A stretch of 44,781 bases of DNA from positions 86,182-130,962 of the forward strand of contig NOKP01000080.1 in assembly GCA_002682825.1 (NCBI GenBank), written 5' to 3'. Shown piece by piece: positions 1 through 10,251 of this stretch. The number at the start of each line of letters is the position of its first letter. Position 1 is the first letter of the stretch. Below the pieces are notes generated by a model. The model saw nothing but the letters and a program-made list of their open reading frames with translations, searched no databases and had not been told where the DNA came from. The position numbers and the translations under genes are program-made. The DNA comes from Neonectria sp. B-13 (Eukaryota > Ascomycota > Sordariomycetes > Hypocreales > Nectriaceae).

Positions 1-324
1 CAAAACAATTACCTCCAATCATTTCTATAATCAATAGAGGTAACTTCTTTTAGGTAGCTATTTATTTTGGCCAACTTTCGTGTAAGTGAAATTGACGAGT
101 TTTGGTGGTGCTTTTTTTTTTTTGCGTGGCGAAAGAGTGGGGTTGGCGAAAGAGTGGTTGTGCATGGTACAACCTAGAGCCATACGCCTACTTTACATGC
201 TACAAGTGTCATTCATGTTCCCGTTCGTATGTCTCGATTTCGTCAGCGCAGTTATCCAGACTTTGGCCACAGTCCTGACCAATAACGGTTCCCGCCGTTA
301 TTAAGCTCCCGGCGGTGGTCTGTG

Positions 325-363
325 GGCCGAGCCCGAGCCCGAACCCGGGCCCGAACCCGAACC
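325..363. repeat. GCCCGA/ACCCGA hexamer tract
   Basis: Short imperfect tandem array of the hexamers CCGAGC and CCGAAC. Similar tracts recur in this window at 34604-34627 (opposite orientation) and 35526-35558, always outside recognised genes. Confidence 0.75.
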
Positions 364-381
364 AACCTGGTTAGCCCGAAG

Positions 382-420
382 TGACGTCAGTCATCGTCGA
401 CGTCAGTCATCGTCGACGTC
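382..420. promoter_or_regulatory. 16-bp tandem repeat with a bZIP/CRE-type site
   Basis: The unit GACGTCAGTCATCGTC occurs twice back to back (383-398 and 399-414), then a partial GACGTC (415-420). The first unit with the base before it forms the full palindrome TGACGTCA (382-389), the consensus for ATF/CREB-type bZIP factors. It lies about 250 bp upstream of the SnoaL-like start codon. The repeat is visible; the regulatory role is inferred. Confidence 0.45.
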
Positions 421-634
421 CCACGACGAAGTCCCTCATTTCTTAATGTACACATGTAGTATAGAGTGATGATATAGGAGGCTCTGATGCCACTACATCT
501 GTCTTCGTAATTCATCTGCTTATCCATGCTGGCCATTCTATTCATTCTTGATTCACATCTGCTCGAATTCCTGTTTCTTCGTTCGTTGTAATATTCTGCG
601 ATCGAAAAACAGCACCTAGTCGCTGTTCTTAACC

Positions 635-1223
635 ATGAGCTACGTTACCGAAGCCACCGCATGGTTGTCTGATGACATTAATGATCATGTCAAAGCTCTC
701 ATCGCAAGGTTTTACGAGCTTGCGGACTCTAAACAGCCAAACGCGGGCTATCTAATGGCATCTGAGGTTTTCACTGATGACGCCGTGCTGATCTCGCCTC
801 AAGGGAAGATGGCCGGGTTTACAGGTAATTCAAATCATCTAAACTTCTGTCCCGTCCCACTCTTAACCTCTTTCAAATATAGAAATATCAAAAAGTAGAG
901 ACACCGCTTGGTCAGTTGTGGCGTCAAGGAGGCATACTATCAGTAAAGCCTTTGCAGGTGGCGCAAAATCTCCCGAATTAGCACTCCTTGGAGCCGTCAA
1001 TATGGGTTTCACCAACGGGAAAGGCGTGACGTCTCTATTCGCGGCCCATATCAAGCTCACCGACCTCAATGCCCCTCCATCTCAACTTCGGATAACTTTT
1101 ATGGAGGTCTTTGCAGTAAGTTTGTTTACCCTATTTTCTTAGCCGGCCAAGCACATAAGTTGAGACTTTGTTTTACCTCAGGATGGAATGCCTATATCGA
1201 AAGCATTAGCCAGCAGTAGCTAA
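635..1223 (+). CDS. SnoaL/NTF2-like domain protein, 154 aa, three exons
   Basis: Three exons join cleanly: 635-824, 883-1115 and 1182-1223, with introns GTAATT...TAG and GTAAGT...CAG, giving 154 residues and a TAA stop. The protein opens with MSYVTEATAWL and has the layout of a single-domain SnoaL/NTF2-like protein: an N-terminal helix with FYELAD, a short turn, then FTDDAVLISPQGKMAGF, the typical place where a small-molecule pocket begins. The second exon carries a conserved-looking hydrophobic block ending in ITFMEVFA, and the third adds DGMPISKALASSS. Fungal members include polyketide-cyclase-like and hydratase-like enzymes, but substrate cannot be told from sequence. A CRE-type repeat lies upstream. 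Splice sites and frame are strong; the family call is by fold-type pattern, so moderate. Confidence 0.7.
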
Positions 1224-1634
1224 AGCATAGATGAAATCAATTGAGAGGTCTTGGCATCTTTGGCACCGCAAGGTCTTACGGACACGCCTCTGGAGAGGCA
1301 TCAATCAATTTCTTCATTTAACGATAAAAGATGAACCTAAAAATTCTCATACATGTTCTATATATCATCCTACCCCTGAATCTTATATCAAGGGTAATTC
1401 ACCTTGTTTACTGAGATAAAAGTTCGTTAAACCACCTTAACTTCATTGTAGTTCTCTATCTCAGCAATTGTCACACATTCTGACTACTCTCAGGACTTCT
1501 AGAACCGGTAAGGATAGTGAGTTTAGATGTCGCCTACATAGTTCGTATTTTCTATCTAACCAGTATATTTTCTTGGTATGCCAGGCTTTGGCGCGCAACA
1601 CTGTATCGGATCGTTCATTGATTACAAACAGAGG
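1224..1634. other. Intergenic, nothing recognised
   Basis: AT-rich stretch between the SnoaL-like gene and the acetolactate-synthase relic. No ORF, RNA gene or repeat could be supported. Confidence 0.5.
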
Positions 1635-2163
1635 TTATTCTTGATAGGACGCAACTGGAGATATGACGGACTCATCACAGCCTTTACCTACTGGGACCAC
1701 AGGCCACATATGCACATCCTACTCTGAAACAACCTTTAAAAGCGCAGCCCCTTCATGATAACTCAGCCAGTTCAGCCTTTCCTCCATTTTCTCCGGGTCA
1801 ACAAGCCTGGCAGCGGCGACGCCAAATGCTTCTGAAAAGCGGATGAAGTCTGGGTTGACAACACAGTTGTGAGAGAAGCGTCCGGCGTAGTACAAAATCT
1901 GGAGATCCGAGACCATTCCCAGTTCGTCGTTATTGAAAAGCAGTTCTTCGACAACGATTTTGTGTTCTGCTATAGTTGCAAGCTTGGCCAGGGCCCTACT
2001 GAATGAAGTGTCGCCGTCGATGTCAGCAACAAGACAGTCTGGGCGGGCAATCTTGGCTCCGATGGCCGCAGGTAGACCATAGCTCATTGTACCCAAACCC
2101 CTCGAAGTTAGAATAGTTTTGAGGATGCCGCTACCGATAGTGCTGCGCGGCCTACATCTGGTG
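1635..2163 (-). pseudogene. Acetolactate-synthase-like C-terminal relic (TPP-binding part)
   Basis: Read on the minus strand, this is the C-terminal thiamine-diphosphate domain of an acetolactate synthase (ILV2-like; pyruvate to acetolactate, mitochondrial branched-chain amino-acid synthesis). Recognisable in order are HQM-[stop]-AAQHYR-[stop]-RHP, TSRGLGTMSYGLPAAIGAK, the TPP/Mg motif starting DIDGD and ending LLFNNDE, NPDFIRFSEAFGVAA, and WPVVPVGKGCDESV near the C-terminus. Two TAG codons sit where family members usually have Trp, a third TAG lies at 1719-1721, and a one-base frameshift lies near 2135. Everything upstream of HQM is missing and replaced directly by transposase sequence. It cannot make an enzyme. 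GDG of the TPP motif reads GDT here. An intact copy elsewhere in the genome is expected but cannot be seen. Confidence 0.85.
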
Positions 2164-3030
2164 CGGGTCTAGAGGAACAAGCCCTGCTCCTCTGAACCCC
2201 TCTTGAATATTGCTTTCTGTCATTGAGGTTTGAAACGCGGCATAAAACGCTCCAAAGAACTCGGTCTTCGAAATGTGGGTTATAGAGCATCTCATTAAAT
2301 GCTCTATTTGCCGACCGTAGGCCTTTTTGAGCGGCCCGAAGCACCCAATATCGAGAGGCTGGAGTAGATGAGATGAATGAGGCGGCATACATAGCGTGAC
2401 GATGTTGTTTTCCCTGCAATATAGCTCAAAGTCGGTCGAGTGGTGGCTCTCGTGGCCATCGAGGATCAGAAGGCGATATCGACCATTCGATCGGGTTCTT
2501 GTATGCCGATCGAAGTGCTTGATCCACTCAAGACCCGTCTCGTTGTCGGTCCAACCATTTTTGGTTGTGGCAATAGCCCAATCGCCCAAGAGGTTGCTTT
2601 CTTGGTACCAGCTGGAGAGGTGATATTGGCCCGCAACCACGATGAACGGCTGGATCGCCCACCCTTCAGCATTAATAGCCTGGATGGCGGTAACCCATTC
2701 TCTGTTTCCAGGCTGGGCTGATTTCGGTCTTCCACGCCTTTCTGCGCTTGTGACAACCATCCCGCTTGCAATCAGGCCCATCATAAAGCCAGTCTCGTCA
2801 AAGTTATAGATATCAGCTAGGGTGATGCCATATTTCGCAATTGTGTTCTCCACGAGCGAGAACCAATTGCGAATAAGGGTCGGATCTTCGCATTTAGCTC
2901 TTTGACAATCGTATTTACGATTAAAACGCGTCGTGAGCTCTGGGTGTCGCCTGACGAAGTTGGAAACCCAGCGCTTGCCAACAGGTGACGCGTCGCGGTC
3001 GGCGAGCAATAACCGAGTTAATGCTCATGT
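2164..3030 (-). pseudogene. Fot1/pogo-type transposase fragment, truncated at both ends
   Basis: An uninterrupted minus-strand reading frame carries the DDE core of a Fot1-type (Tc1/mariner, pogo branch) transposase: DRDASPVGKRWVSNFVRR from the end of the CENP-B-like DNA-binding part, then NFDETGF (first Asp), LILDGHESHHS (second Asp) and SHLLQPLDIGCFGPLKKAYG (third Asp). All three catalytic Asp are present. The N-terminal helix-turn-helix region is lost beyond about 3025 and the C-terminal part is lost at the junction with the acetolactate-synthase relic near 2163. No terminal inverted repeat or TA duplication is seen on either side. It is related to the complete element at 22042-23902, with many transition-type differences. 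A defective relic, not a working transposon. Confidence 0.88.
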
Positions 3031-3508
3031 CTACCAAATTTCCAACTATCAGAATAAACCACGGATTTTCCCAACTAGCGGGTGGGTTGACGAAAGTAAT
3101 CATCGTGTCACGGATGTGGTGGTGCAGTAGCAAATATAATGGTTGATTAGTGATACCGGAGGCTTTACATAACAAGCGCTTAGAAACCAGCAACTTTCAA
3201 GGCCGGATGCTTGTCATCTTGATAGGACTACAAGTTTACTAATCTTCACTACTGTCGTAGTCTGGATACTAGTAGACTGGTTCAAAAGGCGGTGGAGAAA
3301 AAGTTGTTCGATTTCTCAGTCGTCCGATCAAGGTTGTCGGTATTAGTCCTCCCTCCGAGAAGGCCACATAGTTTTGTGGAACAAGATCCAACTTATTTAA
3401 TATAAGAAGTCCCTGCAACTTTGTCTGTTTCCTCGCCTGAATACCATCAGGCAACTGTGTACTAGTACATCATTGATTATTGTCCCTCAGCATTTGACCC
3501 TACCAACA
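3031..3508. other. Intergenic, promoter side of the first NmrA-like gene
   Basis: No gene recognised. The left half may contain more decayed transposase N-terminus, but the frame is full of stops and could not be aligned with confidence. The sequence just before 3509 is the likely leader of the NmrA-like gene. Confidence 0.4.
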
Positions 3509-4493
3509 ATGGCTTCGTTCAAGAATGTTCTCCTTATTGGGGTACGTATCATCACATCCCGGACGGTCCCCGTTCCTCCAACGCTCCGGCTCCATCCCAC
3601 GAATGTGCTACTGACCAACATTTGCGCAGGCCGGCGGAAACCTGGGCGTGCCTGTTCTTCAGGCATTCCTGAACGCTCCTTCGTACAAAGTCAGCGTTCT
3701 AGCTCGCAAGGAGTCTACTTCAGTCTTCCCGGAAGGCGTACCCGTCTTCAAAGCAGACTATACCAAACAGTCCGAAGTCCAGGTTGCAATGGAGGAACAG
3801 GATGTTGTAATCAGCATGGTTGGTGGCGAGGCGGCTGGTGACCAAAATGTGTTCATTGATGCCGCTGTAGCTGCGGGCGTCAAGAGATTCTTCCCCAGCG
3901 AGTTCGGTCCCCCCTCGCGGGACCCCAAGTTCGCCGCACTGAACCATTTTATTTTGCCACACAAGGCGGCTACCGTCGACTACCTCCGAACGAAGGAGTC
4001 TCAGATGTCGTGGACGAGTCTTATTACAGGCGCATTTTTCGACTGGGCCTTGAAAGTCGGCTTCTTCGGCTTCGACCTCGCTACTAAGACCGTCGGTCTT
4101 ATCGACGACGGCAATACAATCTTCACATCCTCGACTCTCCCATACATCGCCAAGGCTGTGATTGCAGTGCTCGAACACGCCGAGGAGACAAAGAACCAAT
4201 ACGTTTTTGTTTCATCTTTCAATGTCAGCCAACGAGATATTCTAGCTGTATTCGAGAAAGTCCAGGGTGAGAAATGGAAGATCGAGCATCTAACCTCTGA
4301 GGAGGTTATCGCTACCGGCCAGAAGAAGCTTGCAGAGGGTGATTTCATGGGCGTTATAGACTTGACTAGGGGTGGGGCTTTTGGCAAACAGGGCCTGGGC
4401 GATTCCAGACCCTGGGGGCTTTGGAACGATAAGCTGGGGTTGGAGAAGCAGGATATTGAGCAGGCTGTCAGAGATGTGATCGCTTCTGTTTAG
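3509..4493 (+). CDS. NmrA/isoflavone-reductase-like NAD(P)-binding oxidoreductase, 298 aa
   Basis: Two exons, 3509-3541 and 3630-4493, with a GTACGT...CAG intron; the join restores MASFKNVLLIG-AGGNLGVPVLQ and so the glycine-rich Rossmann motif GAGGNLG (residues 11-17). Further family features are VLARKES after beta-2, the block DVVISMVGGEAAGDQNVFIDAAVAAGVKRFFPSEFG, and the C-terminal helices. This is the atypical SDR family of isoflavone reductases and NmrA-like sensors, which reduce or bind aromatic and other small molecules with NADPH in the cytosol. Length is typical (about 300). ATG at 3509 is chosen because it is the only start that keeps the Rossmann strand. It stands 454 bp upstream of the SDR gene on the same strand. 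Substrate is unknown. Confidence 0.9.
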
Positions 4494-4946
4494 AAGAGCG
4501 TGCCTATCTGGCCTGTCCAAAGATTCGGGTGATAATAGAGGTCAACGGTCATAGGTGGCGATAAAGGTTTCCCAACTGGGTAGTCAAGGTAGTCAATCAA
4601 TGTGGTTTGATGCTAGTGGGCGGGGTCACAGTGGATCGTCTCGGATTGATGCCGTAAACTAAGCCGATTCTCGCGTCCGAATACGAGAAGGAATGAATCT
4701 TGATTTGTAAGGTAGTGAAAACTTTCGAGGCTAATAGGTACCTATACTACTGAAGCAAATACGTAGTTGAGGATGTTCTCTTTTGCCTGGTCAAGTAGTG
4801 GGTTGCCTTGACCAAAACCAAGGATCTACTACGTAGTGTGGCTTTGTTATTTCGGCTGTATCCGTAAACAGCCACATTTCTCTCGCGCTTCTTCAGTCTT
4901 TGGATCTGCTGGCTCATCAATCTCCCCAGGCAGCGACAAGTCAACA
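4494..4946. other. Intergenic between NmrA-like and SDR genes
   Basis: Holds the 3' end of the NmrA-like transcript and the promoter of the SDR gene. An in-frame extension of the SDR reading frame reaches 4836 but is not considered coding, because it lacks any conserved feature. Confidence 0.45.
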
Positions 4947-5855
4947 ATGTCCACTAGAAGAGAGCTTTCTGGCGGCTCCTTTACAGCCAAGCATCACTCC
5001 ACGACCTACGACTTCATTTCCTCATTGAAGATAGACTTGGCTGGTAAACATGTTCTGGTCACAGGCGCAGCTTGGGAGGACGGAGTCGGCTATGCCACAG
5101 CTACAGCTTTTGCTCGTGCAGGAGCGTCTTCCATTGCAGTAGTCGATCTACACGGCGTGTCAGATGATCTTGTAGAGAAGTTGAAGTTGGCTGCGACGCA
5201 AGCCGGACGCCCAGAGCCTATGGTGCTTAGCTGCATGGCAGATATCGCGAATCAAGACAGCGTCCAAGGCATATACGACATCGTGTCACAGGCCTTTAGT
5301 GGACGTCTGGACATTGTCGTCAACAATGCGGCCCACCAGGAACCATATAAGCCAATCCTCGATTCAGACCCAGATGTTTACTGGCGAACGTGGGAAGTAA
5401 ATGTGCGCGGCCTCTTCAATATGGTGCGCGCATTCCTTCCCATGCAACTCTCGACGCGGGCTAGCACCGGCGGTTTATGCACCATGATCAACGTCTCTTC
5501 TTCAGGCGCATTGACTGCCCGCCCTGGGAGTGGAAGTTATCGAAGTTCGAAACTTGCGATACTGAGATGGACCGAGACTTTGCAGATCGAATATGCAGAC
5601 CAAGGGCTTTTGACATTTTGTGTGAACCCGGGGGCAATTAAAACGCAGATGAGCAAGGAGTTGCCCAAGAAGATGCGGAATCTATTGCCCGATTGTCCGG
5701 AGATAGCTGGTGATACAATTGTTTGGTTGGCCGCGGAGCGTAAGGAGTGGTTAGGTGGCAGATACGTGAGCTGCCCATGGGATATGCAGGAGCTTTTGGA
5801 AAAGAAAGATGAGATCATCGAGAAGGACAAGCTGAAAATGAGAATGTTATTTTGA
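4947..5855 (+). CDS. Short-chain dehydrogenase/reductase (classical SDR), 302 aa, intronless
   Basis: Classical SDR landmarks are all visible: cofactor loop HVLVTGAAWEDGVGYATA (residues 35-52, a looser TGxxx..GxG than usual), VVDLHG at the end of beta-2, the NNAA stabilising motif (126-129), catalytic Ser in NVSSSGA (184-186) and the active-site YRSSK (Tyr198, Lys202), followed by NPGAIKT. The N-terminus carries about 33 extra residues ahead of the first strand. The acidic Asp at the end of beta-2 (VVDLHG) favours NAD(H). ATG 4947 is preferred over the upstream ATG at 4836: it has a good context (CAACAATGT) and the extra 37 residues look non-coding. It lies between an NmrA-like reductase and a Zn2Cys6 regulator, suggesting a shared small-molecule pathway; the substrate is not predictable. 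Confidence 0.9.
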   Translation: MSTRRELSGGSFTAKHHSTTYDFISSLKIDLAGKHVLVTGAAWEDGVGYATATAFARAGASSIAVVDLHGVSDDLVEKLKLAATQAGRPEPMVLSCMADIANQDSVQGIYDIVSQAFSGRLDIVVNNAAHQEPYKPILDSDPDVYWRTWEVNVRGLFNMVRAFLPMQLSTRASTGGLCTMINVSSSGALTARPGSGSYRSSKLAILRWTETLQIEYADQGLLTFCVNPGAIKTQMSKELPKKMRNLLPDCPEIAGDTIVWLAAERKEWLGGRYVSCPWDMQELLEKKDEIIEKDKLKMRMLF

Positions 5856-6196
5856 TCTTTGTTGAATGGAACACTCTATCTAGCAGAGTGCTTGAAGTGA
5901 CCAAGAGACTTGTAGCGCCAGCTTGGCGGCCCGGTCTCCGCGGGCAGAGCTTGAGCCTTGTAGAAGACATTTAAGAAGGCTCGATTCGACTCTGGAGAAT
6001 TTCAAAGGACTCTGTTTCAGCGGGCTGAGGCCCATGTGTATGGGCACATGGCATCTGCTCCTAAAAAGTAAATGGTGTCTGCGACGCTGGGCCCTTGGGT
6101 CAGGGAACCTTTCCAAGTAATATATCGATACTATGTGCTGCCTTTAAATAGGCTCCTGTACATATGGTTGTCAGGGCATCTAGCACTTGTGCTGAG
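5856..6196. other. Convergent intergenic spacer
   Basis: About 340 bp between the stop of the SDR (plus) and the stop of the transcription factor (minus). It would hold both 3' ends; no gene or strong repeat is seen. Confidence 0.5.
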
Positions 6197-8642
6197 CTAC
6201 AGTACATCTTCGTGGACCCCGGAGGATAAAGATCCCATGTCGATGCATGGGGCTTTGGGAAAATTGAGAAGCGACGGCGCCCCCATCTGGTTAACGCTAT
6301 CGGGGGCTACATCAACAGGGAATGTGCCAAACAAATCGAACCAAGTAGATTGCATTGCACCCCACTGATCCAGACCAGTACTGGCCTGCTGGTCAGACTC
6401 GGTCGAGTTTGATATAGTGCTGTAGTCGACAAGGGACCACATGAAACCTTCCTCAGCTTGGCTGAGGCTAATAATTTGCGGTTCTTCGGATGCTAGTTGA
6501 GAGTAGGCCATGCGCAGGTCGGAGAATCGCTGTAGGAATATAGCCTGGATTGATATAGTCTTAGTACTAAACCAAATGTCTGTGATTGAAGAGTCCTTAA
6601 ATTCGATCAAGGAAAAAGATGAGCCGTGACGGCCCTTGATTCGATGACATACCATAGCCGCTACATTCTTCCAGTACAGGCCAATGTCTTGCGCAATCTC
6701 TATGCTCTCAGAAAGTAGACGAGCCGAGTGGTTTGCCCTCCAGGGCTGGTCATTATGGCACTGGAGACCGACGATGGAGCCAGCCATAACCATACAGTAG
6801 CCGTAGAAGGACGCCTGGACAACGACGCCCAGACGGCGAGCCTCCTGCAGAAGCTCAATCATAGCTCGGGCATGTTCCCATGCTGATGCAAACGAGCGTG
6901 AGAGGAAACATGACGGGACAGCAGGTAAGAAAGAGGAAATTCGTCGCCGAAGCAGAAAGGGATGGTAGAGAATGCAATGGCATAAGTGAAACAAGGCCCT
7001 GGAGAAAATTGCAGGCCCAGCGCTAGGCTGGTCGATGGATCCGTCGGGGAGGCGATGGGAACTCACAATTTCCGCGGCCGATTTCGAGGACAGTAGGGTA
7101 GTCTCTGCGTACAGCAAATCCGACTCGATAGAGGCAAAGTCCGAGTTGGCATCCCAAGGAGGGTTATGGTTCCGGATGTTGAACTGTTGAAGCATGTAGC
7201 CTGCCGCACGGGCGAGAGAGCACGCCATAAGGGTGACGTGGGCAAGCGGGCTGTGGAGGACGCTCTCGGGAAGTGGCTTCCGTGAGAGGAACTCTTCAAG
7301 CGTCATGGTGGACTGCCAGCATCCGTTACGGTAGGTGGGCTCGTCGCATGGTAGCTGAAGTTGGCAGGATGCATCCAAAACAGCGGGAGGGCGAAAACGG
7401 CCGCAGGAGACGAGACGATCGAGGAGGTAGATGGACCAGAAGACACGGCGACGCTCCTCCCGCTCAGGCCCTGGAAGAATAGCTTCATCTTCGACCATGA
7501 GTTTGAGATCCTGAGCTATACGGACCGAGAGACCAATCTTGACCCAGGCAGAACCGTGGCGTGCTTTGCCGGCTGGAATCATAGGTAAAAGGATATAGAG
7601 TCAGCCCTCGTCGCAGCGGGGAAGGAGTAGTATGGTGAAAAATAAGCAAAGAGAGGTAGGGGCCGCTTCGACAGAGGAAAGTCACGGAGAAGAGATAACC
7701 AACCTGTAAAGTCGAATATAGCTAGTAGGGTGATGGTCTGAACCGTCTGTATATGAGCCGTCTGATTGTGAGCCAGGCAGCTAACGACAATTGCCTTCCA
7801 AGAGCGGTTTGAATACTGCGCAGCGCTCTCGTGCGGGTCACAGAAGAAGGGGTCGGAGGAGAAGCGAGCGGCGCTGGCGAGGACAGCGAGGACGAGGTGG
7901 TCCGGCAAGAGACCACTCTCAAGACTCTGGCGGAAGCTGGCTTCGTGGAAGAAGGAGTATGGTTGATTGTGGCAGTGGCGGAAGTAATCGTTGACGCAAC
8001 CCAGAAGCACAGCACATGGGGGAAACGCTCGCGAGGAGAGGGAACCGACGCCTGGTTCTGAGGCTGCTGAGGGAGACAGGGGCCCTTGTGGATGCCCCGT
8101 GTGGCTCGAGGGGGGTGCGGATGGTCTTGACGCCGACGATGACACCACGTCAAGGTCTCGAGAGGAACCGGTACCTTGGGCACGTAAATCGAGCAGGAGT
8201 TCTTCTATACGGCTGAGGCGTTCTGAGAGGGATGAGATCGATTCTTCGTTGCTGCCGTTATCGGATGAGCCAGCGGTGGCAGGAGCAGCAGCTGAGTGTG
8301 TTGAATTAGAAATCCGACTGGATGCTGGCGGATACTGGCATTCTGCGGGCGAGCGGGCCAGATTAGTGCCAGGATGAAGATGAGGATGAAGATGAGGATG
8401 AGTTGAAGCAAATGCAAAAACCTACACCCAAAAGGAGAAATGGGGAGGAAGGCGCTCAAAGGGCAAGGAGTTCATTCAATGGAGTCAATACCTCGACCGA
8501 GACGACGGCAATGGCCACACTGAGGCTTGTGGCCACTGCATCGAGCCTTTTTGCGGCGACATTCCAGGCATGCAAGCCCGATACGCTGCACCGGGCGATA
8601 CCCCACTACCATCCCTTGCTGGTGCTCGACCTGCTCGTCCAT
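6197..8642 (-). CDS. Zn2Cys6 transcription factor with fungal-specific regulatory domain, 721 aa
   Basis: Three exons on the minus strand: 8642-8492, 8342-7704 and 7572-6197, with GT-AG introns of 149 and 131 nt. The binuclear zinc cluster is split by the first intron: Cys25, 28, 35, 42 and 45 lie in exon 1 (ACLECRRKKARC...CGHC) and the sixth, Cys52, is the second codon of exon 2 (GRECQYPPAS), giving the spacing C-x2-C-x6-C-x6-C-x2-C-x6-C. A coiled-coil-like linker (SLSERLSRIEELLLDL) follows, then a Ser/Pro-rich stretch, then the fungal_trans domain with SARFSSDPF, the SVRIAQDL helix and EERRRVFWSIYLLDRLVSCGRFRPPA, a block diagnostic for this family. It should act as a nuclear DNA-binding regulator recognising CGG half-sites. 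Its place among redox genes and a permease suggests a pathway-specific regulator; this is inference. Confidence 0.93.
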
Positions 8643-9176
8643 GCCGGCAGTGTCAAGGTGTGTGTGAAATTAGTCGCGCGATGACGAGACGTGCGAGTGA
8701 TAAGCTTGGGAACCTGGCAGGCCTGGAAAAGTTTGTGTGGAAGAGCTCCCCTTGCAACCGGACTGCTCGAGCTGGGGGTACGTTAAGTTCATTAGTAAGT
8801 AAGGTAACTTGAGTCGCGGGGTTCGTCCGGGGTGGACAAGTGGACTGACTGCGTTAGCGGAGACAACATAACGTTAGGACCTATTACAGTTCAACAATAC
8901 GCAAGTAGATGCAAGATTGACCAAGTCATGGGCCTCACTTGCTGTCATGAGGGGGGAGGGGGAGAGGGACTCGGAGGGGCACAGAGCCTAGCCTGATTCA
9001 GTTAACATTCAAGTCAAGTTTACAGCTCAACTTGAGATGTCACTGTTGTCAAGACCCAGTCGAAGACCAGGCCCCCAGGTTAGACTCGACTTTGCTCAAG
9101 TCTACGTGAACTGCCTTGCCTGCTCTTCTTCTACCGATACTCTTGAACCCCTTAGCGTCACATCAATCCCTCATCC
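8643..9176. other. Promoter region of the Zn2Cys6 gene
   Basis: About 530 bp between two minus-strand genes. It should contain the upstream region of the regulator and the 3' end of the DUF4267-type gene. No further gene is supported. Confidence 0.45.
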
Positions 9177-9581
9177 TCACGTCTGGAACAGCCCCAGCCC
9201 CACAAACGTAACGACTGCCGCTCCCCCCCACAATGTCCAAATCCCCTTGTCCCATCCTCTCGGGCCCTGCATCGCAACCCATGTATCCGTCACACACACA
9301 AGAGTCCACGCCGTCGTCAAAACTCCCATCTCCTTCGTCTTCCCTTCACGATAGAACCAAAATAGCGCTGCTGCAGCGGCCACGTCACGTATACCGAGGA
9401 ATATCATTGATTTTTCGGTTATGGTGCGGCCCTCAGAGGTGGTGGGCGTAACGCCAAGAGAATCTGCAGCAGTGGGTGGTGCGAATAAGGCTAGGGCGCC
9501 TAAACCGAAGATAGTGGTTGTGAGGCCAAGGCCGACGAGGCGCCATGTTGAATGAGTGAGGAGGCGATTGGGGAACGCCAT
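9177..9581 (-). CDS. Small four-helix membrane protein, DUF4267-like, 134 aa
   Basis: Single exon. The protein starts MAFPNRLLTHSTWRLVGLGLT and has four hydrophobic segments at about residues 13-34, 61-78, 85-103 and 114-132. The blocks FLGIRDVAAAAALFWFYREGKTKEMGVL and CVTDTWVAMQGPRGWDKGIWTLWGGAAV match the pattern of fungal DUF4267 membrane proteins, where a G-x-RD motif heads the second helix and a D the third. Function of the family is not known. ATG 9581 is preferred because the 53 codons upstream in frame look like leader sequence and the chosen Met directly precedes the first helix. It is divergent from the second NmrA-like gene across a 670-bp region that contains a strong GC palindrome. 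Confidence 0.8.
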   Translation of the reverse strand: MAFPNRLLTHSTWRLVGLGLTTTIFGLGALALFAPPTAADSLGVTPTTSEGRTITEKSMIFLGIRDVAAAAALFWFYREGKTKEMGVLTTAWTLVCVTDTWVAMQGPRGWDKGIWTLWGGAAVVTFVGLGLFQT

Positions 9582-10251
9582 AGCGATGTTGACTTTGGAG
9601 AATTGATGTTGGACTCGGTAGAAGAAGTGATGGAAAGTTGGAAGAGAAAGGCTTTCCGATAAAGTTAAGTTCGCAAGATTTCGTGGAAATAAAAGGAGGG
9701 AAGATCGAAGTTGGAGAAGAGGATAAATTACAATTTTCAATCAATTTTGATGAGGTCACAGCACCGCAGATCACCTAGTGGGGCTTTGAAGGATCATCCT
9801 CACCGGCCGGACCGGCCGGTCCGGAGGTGGGACTAATGGTCGGCCCAATTAATAAACAACCCGTTACGGAACTTCCCACTTGTTGAAGATGGGATCAATC
9901 GAAGAGTGGGCTATGTGGAAATGCAACCCACGAGAGTGGCGAGAGCGGAGAAGGACCGGACGATGGCGCTGTAGTGGAGAAGGGACCAGCATGAGCCGCC
10001 GGCGTTTCCTTGCTCGGCATTACGTCTTCTGTTGGATCCGATATGGTCAATACTCAGCATCATGTAGCGACCAAACATAATGATTATATCGAGTACTTAT
10101 TAACAAGTTGATGATTAATCATCACCTCCTTAGCTCATCTGCGACCGCCACGACATGAGTAGCAAAAGATGTAAAATAAAAGACAGCCCACAGGCACCAT
10201 CTACGATACACAACCTCTCACTACAGTTCATTAAATCGTCGACTCGTCACA
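9582..10251. promoter_or_regulatory. Divergent promoter region between DUF4267-like and second NmrA-like genes
   Basis: A 670-bp divergent intergenic region that must carry both promoters. It contains the perfect 18-bp palindrome at 9807-9824. The 66-codon ORF at 9880-10080 has no recognisable feature and is not counted as a gene. Confidence 0.5.
9807..9824. promoter_or_regulatory. 18-bp perfect palindrome, candidate Zn2Cys6 operator
   Basis: CCGGACCGGCCGGTCCGG is its own reverse complement and contains four CGG/CCG triplets, the half-site type bound by Zn2Cys6 dimers. The half CCGGACCGG recurs at 12186-12194 in front of the MFS gene. A regulatory role is inferred only. Confidence 0.4.

Larger units (their letters stand above)
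1..634. other. Intergenic region upstream of the SnoaL-like gene
   Basis: No convincing gene is seen; the 72-codon ORF at 86-304 has no recognisable motif. The stretch holds a GCCCGA-type hexamer tract at about 325-363 and a 16-bp tandem repeat with a TGACGTCA site at 382-420, both listed separately. The last 200 bp before the ATG at 635 are the likely promoter and leader. Confidence 0.6.

Noticed and set aside
86..304. 72-codon ORF near the left edge
   Set aside because: No conserved pattern, a T-run inside and no splice partner.
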